Shown here: positions 6,673 to 17,383 of the stretch, in pieces
How the letters are laid out: every line of letters starts with the position of its first letter
How positions within the stretch are numbered: position 1 is the first letter of the stretch
Assembly (NCBI GenBank): GCA_900757185.1
Contig: CAAEMX010000012.1
Span: 1 to 28,866 of the forward strand
DNA: 28,866 nucleotides
DNA from: an uncultured Collinsella sp.
GTDB lineage: Bacteria; Actinomycetota; Coriobacteriia; Coriobacteriales; Coriobacteriaceae
Reading direction: 5' to 3'
Notes under the pieces: generated by a model
Databases searched by the model: none
Told to the model about the DNA's origin: nothing
What the model saw: only the letters and a program-made list of their open reading frames with translations
Translations under genes and position numbers: made by a program

Positions 6673-9600
6673 CTAGTGGTCGATGCCGTTGAGGTTCACC
6701 CTCGTGAGCGTATAGGTCACATAGTCGGGCGATTGAGGCGTTGCGCTCGCCACGTCACCCTTAACCAGGCTCGCTGTCATCACCAAGCGATAGTTCGCGT
6801 AGAACTGCTCACGCTGTTCAACCTGCGTGTTGACCTTAACGGTAAAGGGCAGGCTAAACGTCGTATTACCGTTCTTCGTTTTGAACTTGCCGTTCTCCTT
6901 CGAGTCAGTGAAGGTGATCGTGCTACCGGAGGGAGCGACCGCGGCAAGCTTACTCTCCGTCACTGTTACGTAGTTTGAGATATCATCCGTTACGCTCTCA
7001 TACGTGCCGTCGGTTCCGCGGCGCTGAAGCGAGAGCGTGTACACAACAGAGTCTGCGTTCGCAATTGCCTCGGCGGCGTTGCTGAGTCCACCCAGTTCAT
7101 ACGTGGCACCCAGACCAATCGTGCCATTCGCGATCGGACGCAGGTCGTCCACGTTAATGCCAAGCTGCGACTTATCTGGCGCAGAAAGCGTAATGGTCGT
7201 ATCACCCGTGTCCATGCGATAGTACCCGACGTTACCGCGCTTCGTCTGCGTCAGGCTCGAGGTATTAAGGCCTTCCTTACGCGTCGAAAGCTTGGCGGTA
7301 TAGGACATCTTGGTACAGGCGTCCTCGCCAGACTGCTTGGACAGGGAGATAACCTTGTTGCAGCCGTCCGGCGTAAGGCGAATCTCTTCCACTACCGTAC
7401 GCACGGTAAAGGATCCGCCCGCTGCACGCTTGCGGATTCCGGCAAGGTCATGGTCGAGCGTGAGCCTCAGTGAGTCATCACCCGTATCCGTCACAATCTG
7501 TGTAAACGCAGGCGTCGAAGCGTCATACGGCTCCCAATCGCTGCCACTCCACCTGTAGTTCTGATTGCCGATGGCAACATAGAACTTCGCAATTGCCGAA
7601 GTTCCGCTCGGGAAACTGCTTACTCCCATTAGGTTGTTGTTGGCGCCATAGCGACACAGCGATGTATCGAGCTGATAGAACAGATGGTCGCTCTCTGTAT
7701 AGTATTGGCTCGGGCTAAACGTAACCGTATCCATGACATCGAGAGAAAGAACGTAGGCGGCACCGTCCTCCGACTTCGAAACCGGAATGCACGCCCCATC
7801 TTTTTTGTCGACTACATTCTGCTCATAATTGGACAAGATGCTGTATGTCGATGCCGTACTGTTTTGAATATCGTCGCTGCCATCGGTGCGTAAAACATGA
7901 TGCAGATTCCAAGATATGCGGCCACCCGAAGAATTCGAGTCAATAGACGAAGCCGTAAAACCGTTGATACTAGCTTGCGTCACGCCGTCGCCCGACTTGG
8001 GCACGTTGACAACTAGGTAGACGCTCTCCGATGCACGCTTCTCTCTGCCGGTATCCTTCTCCTTGGGTACCTTTAGCGTATAGCGACTGTTGCTGGGAAC
8101 GTCAGCACCCGCAACCTTAAACAGCGTCCACTTGCCATCGAGTTTCGCTTTAGCGGTCGCCTCTGCCTCGTTATCACACACGGTCCATGTGCCGGCGCCA
8201 TCCTGCGTGGCCGACACACCCAAGATCTCGCTCAGCCATCGCTCCTGATATGGATTGCCCGCAGAATCCTTAAAGCCGTCGTTTCCGCTCAGGGAAACGC
8301 TCGTTGCTCCGCCTTCGCCCACCGTATAGTGATACTCTCTGCCACCGGCCTTGCCATCAACGTTCGCATCGATGAGCGTAAGCTGGGTGCCCTGGGGCAA
8401 CCTTCCGTCGGCACCATTGAAGAGGATACTCTTGCCGAGCCCCTTCATCGAGCCGCCAGCAGCCATATAGCTGTCCCAGCCAAAGTCGACTTCCTTCCCA
8501 TTGGCAGAATTGTATGTCCAGGTAAGCAGACCCGTCATCGGCTCGCCAAAGCTCGTAAGCACGTGTGCATCTTTTCCAAGGTTAGCGTAGTCTTTTTCTT
8601 TAAATTGAGTGCCGTAATCATACGTTGCAGTGAAATCGATCTCGAGCTTGCGCTTAACGATGATCGGCACCTGAACGTTGTAGCTCTGACCCGCCTCGGT
8701 AAAGGTAACGGTCAGGAGTGTAAAGCGACCTTTGCCGTTGTCCCAATCGGAGCTTGGGCTAAACGACATATTGTTCTTGCCATTGTTCACTACGCGAAGC
8801 GTGGGATTGTTCGACGCGTCACCGTCTTTAACGAACACACCGTCCTTGAGTTGGAAAACCTCTGCTTTGGCCGTCACGTGCGGATTGGTGCCATTCTCGT
8901 TATTCAATCTGCAGGCATCGGAGAAGCCGCCGTTCGTGACGATGTTTAGATAGCTCTTGACCGTCGTGTTGTCGTTGCCAGAGATCACCAAAACGGGGAA
9001 ATCCGCTGTGGCTTGGTTGCTGCTTGTATCATTATTCGAATTGAACTTACTGGCCACGGATGAGGCATCGTAGCTCGACTTATTTTGATAGGCGCCGTTG
9101 TCATTAATGCCGCCGATATTCGTGTAGGTGTAGCGATCGGCAACACCGGTGCCTGCCTCGCTCTGGACGGTCGCCGCGGTGTCGATGGTGGCGCCGTCGC
9201 CAAACAGGTAGCGATCGGTGGTGTCGTTGTCGGAGGCACGCGCCGCCAGCGTGCTTACGGGGCTCGTGGTCACATACGGGCTCGCTGCCGTGGTGGCGGT
9301 ATTGTCCGCGCCGTAGAGCGTGATCCCCTTGTCAGGCGCTTCCAGTGTGTCGTTATAGTCACCAAACGCGATATACGACTTCATGTTTACGGCGGCCGCA
9401 TTGGTCGTGTAAACCATCGGCGGCAGATCACGCGTGGTCTTGCCGTTGCCGAGCTTTACGTTCACGCCCGCTGCGGAGAGGCTATAGCCGTTTGTGTCAA
9501 CCTCGCCTAAGAGCACGCCCTGCTTAGAGCCCAATTTGTAGGTATTGCTGTCCATGAGCACGTTTACCAGATGGAACTGGCCGCGTCCGTCGCCCGCAAT

Positions 9601-12600
9601 GCCGCCGTTGGAGGTTCCGCCAAACGTTGTGTTAGATACCTTTGTGTTGGTGACGTTGATGACGTCGGCACCGCTGTTAATCGCGCCAAGTAGACCGCCG
9701 CTCCACCTGCCCTTGATCGTGGCGCTCTCAATCGCGATATTGTTGCAGGCTATGTTCACATTGCTGAAGTAGTAGCCGATAAGTCCGCCCGAGCATTGGT
9801 CGGTGCCGGCAATGTTGATATTCTCGACGCTACAGTCCTCAAACCAGTACGTGTTGGGGCTGCCACTGCTCGTGACCTCGCCAATCAAGCCGCCCGCATT
9901 ACGGATGCTATTGTTCGTTCCGGTGGCATCGCCGATGATGGCGCTCTTGGCATCGCCTCCGGCATCAATGCGCACGTTGCTTATAGAAATAACGCCTCTA
10001 TAGGCGCTTCCGACCACACCGCCGGCGCCCATGTACTTATCGGTGTTCGACCCGGTGGCGAGTACATTTACCCCAGAGATGACTGCCGTGCTCGATGCGA
10101 CGGCTTCCGTGATGCCAATTTTGGTGTTCACCGATACGTTACTGGAGGTATAACCGAACACGCCGCCCACGTAGGGTGTTGTACCCGTGGCGGTTATGGT
10201 CGAGTTTTTGCCAATAGTCTTCTCGTATACCCCTGTGGCCGCGGTTGTCCACACGCCGCACGGCGAGGCGATCGCACCCACATAGCCGCCAACGTACTTC
10301 TCGCCCGTGACGCTAAGGCCAGTGTATGAGCAGTCACAGAGATTCGCGGGCGCCTGCGTGCCGGAGCCGAAATTGACCATATAGGTCACGTCGTTATCCG
10401 TCCTTCGGCTGGTACGGCCCGAGCTGCCAAGAAGCCCTCCTACGCTCTTTGCGCCCAACACGGTGCAGTTCTTCATCTGTACGTTGCGGTAGACGCCACG
10501 CGTGTTGCCGTCGTAGTTGGCCGTTGCGCCCGCCAAAAGGCCGGTGCCAATGAGGTCGTTCGATGCCGGTCCCGAGGCAATGCTACCGTTGGCGTCTTTG
10601 TACGTGAGCGATACGTTGCAGTTACTAAAGGTGAGGTCTTTGACCTGAGCGCCGTCATTCGCGGTGACGCTCTGCCCCACACTGGTTGAGGTGAACATCA
10701 CGGTGCTGAATAGGCCGCCCACGCCCGAGACCTTATAGTCGTCATCGGCATATTCGACGACGCCGTAAGTGGCATCTTTGGTGCCCACCGTGATGGTGGC
10801 CCCGTTGCCGTCGATCGTTGCCACGTGCGGCGTGATGCGGTCGCGATCGGTGGACGCCTCGTTCGAGCTGCAAGCATTGGAATAGTAACGGCCGCTGAGA
10901 CCCACGTATCCCGTGCCGTAGCCAGTCATATCATAGGTGGCATTTTCCTTGAACTCCAGGCTCATGCCGATCGATTTCGACGCGCACACGTAGCCCGTTT
11001 GGTAGTCGGCAGCGTAGGACGCCACCAGGTAGGGCGAATTTACATCGTCATCATGGTTGAGCGGGCCGTGCCACCCCTGTTTGCCCGGGGCCTTCTGGTC
11101 ATCGTTTTTGGCGGTTTCGAAATCGCCGGAAGCGCTCGCAGGCTTGCCCACGCAGTCGTAGCTGGCATTTCGCACCTTACCATATTCCTTGTTGCCAAAC
11201 AGGTAGCCGTTTATCGCCGGGTCCTGCTTATCGCTGCCCCAGTACGCCTTGGAGCCGCGGAACACGCCATAATTAGCGTAGTCAGTATGTGCCGCTCCAG
11301 CACCCGCACCCGAGCTAATGATGGCCGAGAGCACCAAAAGGCCCTGGGCGTTTTCCACCGTGGTCACGGGTGCCTCGGCATCAGTGCCGATATACTTGTT
11401 GTCGGTGCCCGTGGTAGTGACGCAGGCAGCTCCCTTGTTTGTGAGCTCGTTGATCTTGTAGTTAGCGTTACCGTTTTCGACTTTGCAGCCCTCGCTAAAG
11501 GCATAGCCATCAATCACACGACCAACGTAGGGATTGTCGTACTGCCGGAAGTTGCCCGTTCCAAGACCCTGAGACTTGTCGCTGGTTCCAGCGCGCCAAG
11601 ACGTCCCTGACATATTGCGGAAGATCACACCGCCGCCCGCAATGGCACCAACGTAACCGCCGATGGGAACAAGATGTGGCTTAGTTCCGCCACCAGCAAC
11701 CGTAAAGCCGGTTGTGGAGTTATCGGGCGTTGTCCCATTCACGGCCACACCGTCGATAATGTTATCGCCGCCAAGGATGCAGCCGATAACGCCACCGAAG
11801 AACGACGTCGGAACACCGTCGGCATCCTTGGCAGAATAAGTAATAGTCGCCGACGCGTTCACATAGCGAATATTCAGATCGCGCACCACGCTGCCGTAAC
11901 TATAGGGAATAAGGCCGCGAAGCGAACCCTCGTTATTCTCTATCTTGATGGTTGCCTTTTTATCACCTTTAGGGTTGCCAACGATGACGCCACGGAACGG
12001 GTTGGCTTTGTTGCCAAAACCGCCAAACGATGCGCCGTCAAGGGTGATCGTATTACCCCCGGTAGGTTCAATACTGTAGTACGCGCTTTGGATATAGCGG
12101 TGCATCATCTCGTCGGAAAGTGTGGCCGAAGGATCAGTGGTGTCGCCGGTCTTCTTTTCCCACTTCTTCCCAGTGTCTTTCGCCTGCTTATAGACGTACG
12201 TAACCTCATTGTCGGTTTTATTGTCGCTGCGGCGAGTACAGAGCGTACTCTGGTTGACGGCAATGGTGACCTCCCAACCGTCGAGCGCAGTTTGGTTGTT
12301 GATGTAGTTGGCGATGGCGTTCATCTCAGTCGCGTCCTTAACGGCATACGGATCGCCATATGTGCCGCATCCCTCTACCAGCTTTGGAATGCGCTGGTTG
12401 ACTTTAATTTCATGATATTGGACGCCGCTCTCGGTGGCCTTTCCCTTATAAACATAAGGAAGATAGCCACCAAACCAAGGCCTGACGTCACCGTCCTTCT
12501 TACCATCAACCGTCACATAGCCGCTCACGGCACCATACGTCGCTTCGTCGTAATACCAAAGCTGCTTGCCCGGGTACTCCGTACTCCCATCAATCTCAGA

Positions 12601-15600
12601 TCCGTATGTCACCTTGCCTGAATCGGCATCGGCATCGGCCTTAGTAAAGGTGTAGTCCGCAGAGCCCGTGCTCGTGCTTCCGTAGCCAAAACTCTCCAGC
12701 AGGCTCGCATGGGTGAAGATCGTTTTGTTCTTTTGGCTGGGCAAGCTGATTTGCTCAAACTTTGCCGTCACCTGATCGGCCTCACTGCCTACACCAAGCT
12801 TTCCGAACAGCGACGTAGCCGCCTTGGTGTCACTCGTGTACCCAGTAGTCTTGATATTCTTCGCGTTCAGGCTCACGTACTTCTGCATCTCGTTGATGAG
12901 CAGAGGCATATAGGCGTTAGCATCCGTGGCGCTGTTGGCGCCGTCGACAATCAGATTGTTGAGCGTAAGACCATCAATTGAGATCTTTCTAATCTTGGTG
13001 CCATTGCCGTCGCTGGACCCATACACGTAGCGGCACACGAGCGCGCCCGAAGAGCTTCCGCTTGCTCCATCAGTGTCTTCAGAGCTCTTTCCGTCATTAA
13101 TAACGGGCCCAACAGTACCACGCAAAGTGACGTTTTTTACTGTGAGATCGCCGTTTGCCACCGTTCGAAAAAGACCGCAGTGCATGTTCTCGTGCTGGGT
13201 AGCATCGGAATTTAGCTTGTTGCCATTCTGCTCGGCCTTGATCTTGGAGTAACAGAAGGTAATGGTCGCATTCTCAACCGTCACCTCTCCGCTCGGCTGA
13301 GTGGGATAATAGCTGTAGCCGGCCAAATCGATTGTACCCGTTATGGTTATGGAATCATCGAGCCCTGTCGTGCCATTGGGAACGATTGTCGAACGAATAC
13401 CTTCGGGAGCATAACGGTAAGCAGACCATAAGAGCAGCTTTTCCGCTGTATCGATTTGACTGCCACTAAAGCCGCCTTCACAATTCTTAGAGGCTATGTC
13501 GAGGTTGTAGAAGTAGCGGGTATTGCCGTTCGTATTCTGGCTTCGACCGAAAGACGAGCGATTATGGTAGCTGTTGTCTTTTGTGGCATCGCCGTCCATG
13601 TCCAGCTTGTTTTTCTGTGTGTGTAGCGAAACGACCGTGTTCCAGTCGGCGTCCATGAGCTTGCTGCCGTTGTTTGGTTTTACACCGCTGCCAACCCATT
13701 CATCGAAGGACGTTACGCCCGACGCAACGATGGCCCCCTCGCCGGTGGGCACCCTATAGGCGGTATCCCAATAAGCCCTGTCCTCCAAGTACAGGCCTAG
13801 GTAGCTCTCGACGCCATATGTCGTCTTATCATCCACCTTGCAGCCGCGGCAAACTAGAACGCCGAGCGTCTGAGCGGCGCCCGCATTAATGGTTGTGCCC
13901 GAGAGATCGATGGCATAGTTGTTGATAATCCAGTGGCCGCTCGCGGCGTATACAAGACCACCGAGTTCCTTGGAATCATCCGCAGTCGCGGTTATAGAAG
14001 CGTTGGTCGTTTTCAGAGCATAAGAGTTTTCATTCTTGTTAATGCTCTCATCTCCGATAGTTACGACCGCGTTGCCCCAGCTATAACCCAAGAAACCACC
14101 CGTGCCATTGAGCTTATCGCCGTTCCTGCCGACTTTCATTTCGAATGAATTGAACGAAAGGCCCGAAATGTTCACGTACTTATCAGCTGAGTTGGCTATT
14201 GTCCCTGCATTGTAGGTACTCTGTGCGATGCAGCCGATAAGACCACCGACTTGGGCAATCTTGCCGCCGGCGCAATCGCCAGTTTCGATTGATCCGGCGA
14301 CTTCGAGGCCCGCAACATTGAATGACGAGCCATAATCGCCCGCATAACCAATGGCGCCGCCAATGCGACTATTGCCGTTAAGCGTTTTAGTTGCAGCGAT
14401 GGTCGCTTGAGCCTTGCTGTTATCCTTAAACGCAACCGTAGAAGCCGCCAGCACGCTGCCCGCAATACCGCCAATGTTCACGTCATTGGCAAACGTATCA
14501 TCGCACGCGATATTCGTTTTGCACGTTACGCCAGACAATGACAGGTTGCCGACGATGGCACACGCAAGCGACCCGGCATCGATAGCCGAACCGTTATCGA
14601 ACTTCATGGAGCCAGCGATTGTGACGTTGGAGATGGTTGCACCGTTGACGGCCGCGAACAAGCCCAAGCGGCCGTGGCGGTAGATTTTGCCGTTGCCGTT
14701 GCTCGTGTTATTGCCGTCGAGCACGTCTTCACCACGCTTGCCGTACGCCTCGCCGACGGCAAGATTGATTGTGCCGCCACCGTTCAACGTTCCCGAGAAA
14801 ACTTGCGAGCCGTCTGCACGATCCTGCGTGAAACCCGTCAGGCCCGTGCCCTTGAGATCAATAGTGCCGTTCACCGTAATGGTCGAGGACTGCAAGCCGT
14901 TAAGGTTGTTTTCGGTAACGCCGTCAACCATCGAGTAGTAGCCGTTGGTTTGCCAGGTAATCGCAAGCTTGGCGAAATCCTCAGCTGTGGTTAGGGCGTA
15001 GGCACCGTTAGCTGCCGTCAGCGAATCCGGCAAGGTCAACTTATGAGTGTCCACATCAAGCTTAATGAAGTCGCCGCCCAGACGAACAACTTCACCGTAG
15101 GTCGCGATGTCGTCCGTCTTTGAGGCTGAGTTGCTACGCTTGAAGGTCCAGACCGCAGCGCCCTTGTCTCCCAGATCACCATTAGAGCCATTGCCGGCAG
15201 CGAAGATCAGCGCGTTGTGGTTCTCGTATACGAGCTGACCCGTCGTGGCGTTCTCGGCAAAACTTGCGCCCGACAGATCCGTGATGCCGCTGAATTTGAT
15301 TACAGCATTCCACGCGGATCCCGCAATTCCCGCGGCACGGTTGCTTTGCGCCTTACCGATAGGATTGTCGCTTGTAAGTTTGAAATCTCGCACGTCAAGG
15401 ACATTGCGCGTATCGACAACGCCCACGGCGCCACCGAACTTTCCGGTACCCGTTCGCGCCGAAGCATCTCCCTTGCACGCAACCGTCACGCCGTTGAAGA
15501 CAACGGCAACGGGCTGCGAGTTAGGATTTGCGCTATCGCCAACATAGCCGACAACGCCGCCTGCGTCGGACAACTTGCTCGCAAGGTCAAACTCAATTGA

Positions 15601-17343
15601 GCACGTATTCTTATTATCTGCATCCTTTTCAACAACAAAGGCGCGCAAAGCGCCGTCGTCGTCCGTTTTCGTCGCGAACACCTTGCCGACAAGGCCGCCG
15701 TAGCTGCCGTTGACACTAACATCTTCTGGTAAGGCGAGTTTGCTCTTATACGTCCCGCCTTGCACCACGATGTCTCCATTAGAGATATCGGCCATGCCAA
15801 AAAGAGCGCCGGCGCGCTGCGACGCACCAAGAGTCACAAGGTCGCCCAGGTCGAACATATTGGACGTAACGGCAAATCCTTGCGCAAAGCTCACGTCGCC
15901 GATAACGCCACCAGAGCAAGCGCTGTTCTCGTCGCCAATATTTAGAGGACACCCAATCTGCTTATTATCCGCGCCCAGTGTGAGCACGGTCGCTTTACCA
16001 ATAAAACCGCCGCTGGCAGTTGTGCCCTTGACGGTGAGCGCGTGTAGGTCGAGAGCTTTCGCGACGTTGACCATGGCACCCGTGCTCGAGCCAACGAGTC
16101 CTACAACGCCACCGGCGGAGCCGTTCGTAGACTGGACGGTGGCGGTGGGAACGTTTGCCAGAGTGCCAATGCTCAGGGTCGCACCGTCCTTGACTTCGCC
16201 TACGAGCAGGCCAGCGTTGCCAGAGCTCGTTTTGACGGCTCCGCCTGAGGTCAGATCGTTGGGGAACGTGACGGACTCAACCGTCAAGCTCCCGCTCTCG
16301 ACCGTGTTGGCAATCAAGCCAATGTTGCCCGTCGCATTCGCGTTGAGATTCTTTCGAGAATCGGTGAGGCTATAGGTAACGTTCGCAGCAAGGTCGCCCG
16401 TCGTCGCACCCAGGAGGGGTGCCGTCAAGGCGGAAGTCGCATCCTTCACATCAACGTTCACGGGTTCCACGATGTCAACCGACGCGATGAGTGTCTTGCT
16501 CTCTTCGCCGTTTTCCGCACCGCTGACCTTCGAAGCGACCATCGGTGCGCTATAGCTAGTCGCGCCTACCCACTTTATCCTGACCGTTTTGTTTTGGTCA
16601 GACAGCTTGAGGTTATTAAAAACCGTCCGATCAGTCGTAAGCTCGACGGGACTATCAACGTCCCTATAGATCCTGCCTTCAAACGGACATTCATCACTGC
16701 CAAGACCCTGGAAAGACATGCCGTTATTAGCCGACTCGGTGAGCTTCGCATCGCCCGTGATGATAACCTTGATCTGCGCATCATAGTAAAGCGAAGCGTC
16801 GGCGTTAGACAGGACGGCGAACGCCTCCGACGACTTGACATCGAGGCTTCGGATTCCGCTCTCGTCGTCTTTGCGCACGATGCTTTCCGCGCCGTTCTTC
16901 TCGAGCAGCTCGACGAGCTTATTCAAATCCGTGATCGTCGCACCCGCCTGGGCATCAGCGTCCTCCGAAGTCGCATCATCGGCATCTTGCTCGGCGTCGT
17001 CAGTGGCGGCATCGTCAGCGGCATCGTCGTCTTCCGTCTGGTCGCCCGTGGAATCGGAACCCGTAGCGCTATCGGTGGTATCGCCTGCTGCAGCGTCATC
17101 CTTCGCCGCGTCATCCCCAGCACTGTCGCTGTCGGCGCCGGTATCACTCGACCCAGACCCGATCGTGACATCGCCGTTGGTCTCGCCGCCCTCGGCAGTA
17201 TCCAACGCCTTCGCAGATGCGGCAGCAATCTCGTTCGAGATGTTCTGCCAGCCTGCCGCCACAGCAACCACCGTGGGCGAGCATGCTTGGAGCACCATGA
17301 CCACCGTCATGAACTCTGCGAGTATGCGCTTTGCCGTTCTCAT
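6673..17343 (-). CDS. Giant secreted GLUG-repeat surface protein (3556 aa)
   Basis: A 3556-residue exported protein, probably a cell-surface adhesin or fibre. The N-terminus has a signal peptide (MRTAKR, then a hydrophobic stretch to about residue 30) with two possible processing sites: a lipobox-like LQAC (C21) or AVAA before G31. Residues ~50-135 are a very acidic Asp/Ala/Thr/Ser linker. About 25 GLUG-like motifs follow (GGLVGKV, GGVVGYVG, GGLIGCIA, GGVIGCIL, GGLLGSS and similar), clustered near residues 375-675, 955-1130, 1850-1900 and 2205-2615. They sit in roughly five modules, each opened by an alpha-helical TA-x-x-L segment (near 137, 785, 1295, 1667 and 1995) and mostly by a PFxGxI/FSGTLNG-type strand, which suggests beta-helical folds. 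Residues 2620-3556 have no GLUG motif and look like Ig-like beta domains. No LPxTG, sortase signal or C-terminal membrane segment is present. AGAGG precedes the ATG by 10 bases. Confidence 0.9.
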   Translation of the reverse strand: MRTAKRILAEFMTVVMVLQACSPTVVAVAAGWQNISNEIAAASAKALDTAEGGETNGDVTIGSGSSDTGADSDSAGDDAAKDDAAAGDTTDSATGSDSTGDQTEDDDAADDAATDDAEQDADDATSEDADAQAGATITDLNKLVELLEKNGAESIVRKDDESGIRSLDVKSSEAFAVLSNADASLYYDAQIKVIITGDAKLTESANNGMSFQGLGSDECPFEGRIYRDVDSPVELTTDRTVFNNLKLSDQNKTVRIKWVGATSYSAPMVASKVSGAENGEESKTLIASVDIVEPVNVDVKDATSALTAPLLGATTGDLAANVTYSLTDSRKNLNANATGNIGLIANTVESGSLTVESVTFPNDLTSGGAVKTSSGNAGLLVGEVKDGATLSIGTLANVPTATVQSTNGSAGGVVGLVGSSTGAMVNVAKALDLHALTVKGTTASGGFIGKATVLTLGADNKQIGCPLNIGDENSACSGGVIGDVSFAQGFAVTSNMFDLGDLVTLGASQRAGALFGMADISNGDIVVQGGTYKSKLALPEDVSVNGSYGGLVGKVFATKTDDDGALRAFVVEKDADNKNTCSIEFDLASKLSDAGGVVGYVGDSANPNSQPVAVVFNGVTVACKGDASARTGTGKFGGAVGVVDTRNVLDVRDFKLTSDNPIGKAQSNRAAGIAGSAWNAVIKFSGITDLSGASFAENATTGQLVYENHNALIFAAGNGSNGDLGDKGAAVWTFKRSNSASKTDDIATYGEVVRLGGDFIKLDVDTHKLTLPDSLTAANGAYALTTAEDFAKLAITWQTNGYYSMVDGVTENNLNGLQSSTITVNGTIDLKGTGLTGFTQDRADGSQVFSGTLNGGGTINLAVGEAYGKRGEDVLDGNNTSNGNGKIYRHGRLGLFAAVNGATISNVTIAGSMKFDNGSAIDAGSLACAIVGNLSLSGVTCKTNIACDDTFANDVNIGGIAGSVLAASTVAFKDNSKAQATIAATKTLNGNSRIGGAIGYAGDYGSSFNVAGLEVAGSIETGDCAGGKIAQVGGLIGCIAQSTYNAGTIANSADKYVNISGLSFNSFEMKVGRNGDKLNGTGGFLGYSWGNAVVTIGDESINKNENSYALKTTNASITATADDSKELGGLVYAASGHWIINNYAIDLSGTTINAGAAQTLGVLVCRGCKVDDKTTYGVESYLGLYLEDRAYWDTAYRVPTGEGAIVASGVTSFDEWVGSGVKPNNGSKLMDADWNTVVSLHTQKNKLDMDGDATKDNSYHNRSSFGRSQNTNGNTRYFYNLDIASKNCEGGFSGSQIDTAEKLLLWSAYRYAPEGIRSTIVPNGTTGLDDSITITGTIDLAGYSYYPTQPSGEVTVENATITFCYSKIKAEQNGNKLNSDATQHENMHCGLFRTVANGDLTVKNVTLRGTVGPVINDGKSSEDTDGASGSSSGALVCRYVYGSSDGNGTKIRKISIDGLTLNNLIVDGANSATDANAYMPLLINEMQKYVSLNAKNIKTTGYTSDTKAATSLFGKLGVGSEADQVTAKFEQISLPSQKNKTIFTHASLLESFGYGSTSTGSADYTFTKADADADSGKVTYGSEIDGSTEYPGKQLWYYDEATYGAVSGYVTVDGKKDGDVRPWFGGYLPYVYKGKATESGVQYHEIKVNQRIPKLVEGCGTYGDPYAVKDATEMNAIANYINNQTALDGWEVTIAVNQSTLCTRRSDNKTDNEVTYVYKQAKDTGKKWEKKTGDTTDPSATLSDEMMHRYIQSAYYSIEPTGGNTITLDGASFGGFGNKANPFRGVIVGNPKGDKKATIKIENNEGSLRGLIPYSYGSVVRDLNIRYVNASATITYSAKDADGVPTSFFGGVIGCILGGDNIIDGVAVNGTTPDNSTTGFTVAGGGTKPHLVPIGGYVGAIAGGGVIFRNMSGTSWRAGTSDKSQGLGTGNFRQYDNPYVGRVIDGYAFSEGCKVENGNANYKINELTNKGAACVTTTGTDNKYIGTDAEAPVTTVENAQGLLVLSAIISSGAGAGAAHTDYANYGVFRGSKAYWGSDKQDPAINGYLFGNKEYGKVRNASYDCVGKPASASGDFETAKNDDQKAPGKQGWHGPLNHDDDVNSPYLVASYAADYQTGYVCASKSIGMSLEFKENATYDMTGYGTGYVGLSGRYYSNACSSNEASTDRDRITPHVATIDGNGATITVGTKDATYGVVEYADDDYKVSGVGGLFSTVMFTSTSVGQSVTANDGAQVKDLTFSNCNVSLTYKDANGSIASGPASNDLIGTGLLAGATANYDGNTRGVYRNVQMKNCTVLGAKSVGGLLGSSGRTSRRTDNDVTYMVNFGSGTQAPANLCDCSYTGLSVTGEKYVGGYVGAIASPCGVWTTAATGVYEKTIGKNSTITATGTTPYVGGVFGYTSSNVSVNTKIGITEAVASSTAVISGVNVLATGSNTDKYMGAGGVVGSAYRGVISISNVRIDAGGDAKSAIIGDATGTNNSIRNAGGLIGEVTSSGSPNTYWFEDCSVENINIAGTDQCSGGLIGYYFSNVNIACNNIAIESATIKGRWSGGLLGAINSGADVINVTNTKVSNTTFGGTSNGGIAGDGRGQFHLVNVLMDSNTYKLGSKQGVLLGEVDTNGYSLSAAGVNVKLGNGKTTRDLPPMVYTTNAAAVNMKSYIAFGDYNDTLEAPDKGITLYGADNTATTAASPYVTTSPVSTLAARASDNDTTDRYLFGDGATIDTAATVQSEAGTGVADRYTYTNIGGINDNGAYQNKSSYDASSVASKFNSNNDTSSNQATADFPVLVISGNDNTTVKSYLNIVTNGGFSDACRLNNENGTNPHVTAKAEVFQLKDGVFVKDGDASNNPTLRVVNNGKNNMSFSPSSDWDNGKGRFTLLTVTFTEAGQSYNVQVPIIVKRKLEIDFTATYDYGTQFKEKDYANLGKDAHVLTSFGEPMTGLLTWTYNSANGKEVDFGWDSYMAAGGSMKGLGKSILFNGADGRLPQGTQLTLIDANVDGKAGGREYHYTVGEGGATSVSLSGNDGFKDSAGNPYQERWLSEILGVSATQDGAGTWTVCDNEAEATAKAKLDGKWTLFKVAGADVPSNSRYTLKVPKEKDTGREKRASESVYLVVNVPKSGDGVTQASINGFTASSIDSNSSGGRISWNLHHVLRTDGSDDIQNSTASTYSILSNYEQNVVDKKDGACIPVSKSEDGAAYVLSLDVMDTVTFSPSQYYTESDHLFYQLDTSLCRYGANNNLMGVSSFPSGTSAIAKFYVAIGNQNYRWSGSDWEPYDASTPAFTQIVTDTGDDSLRLTLDHDLAGIRKRAAGGSFTVRTVVEEIRLTPDGCNKVISLSKQSGEDACTKMSYTAKLSTRKEGLNTSSLTQTKRGNVGYYRMDTGDTTITLSAPDKSQLGINVDDLRPIANGTIGLGATYELGGLSNAAEAIANADSVVYTLSLQRRGTDGTYESVTDDISNYVTVTESKLAAVAPSGSTITFTDSKENGKFKTKNGNTTFSLPFTVKVNTQVEQREQFYANYRLVMTASLVKGDVASATPQSPDYVTYTLTRVNLNGIDH

Positions 17344-17383
17344 CGATTCCGTACCTCTTATCCTAAAAACTCTGCTTCCAGAG

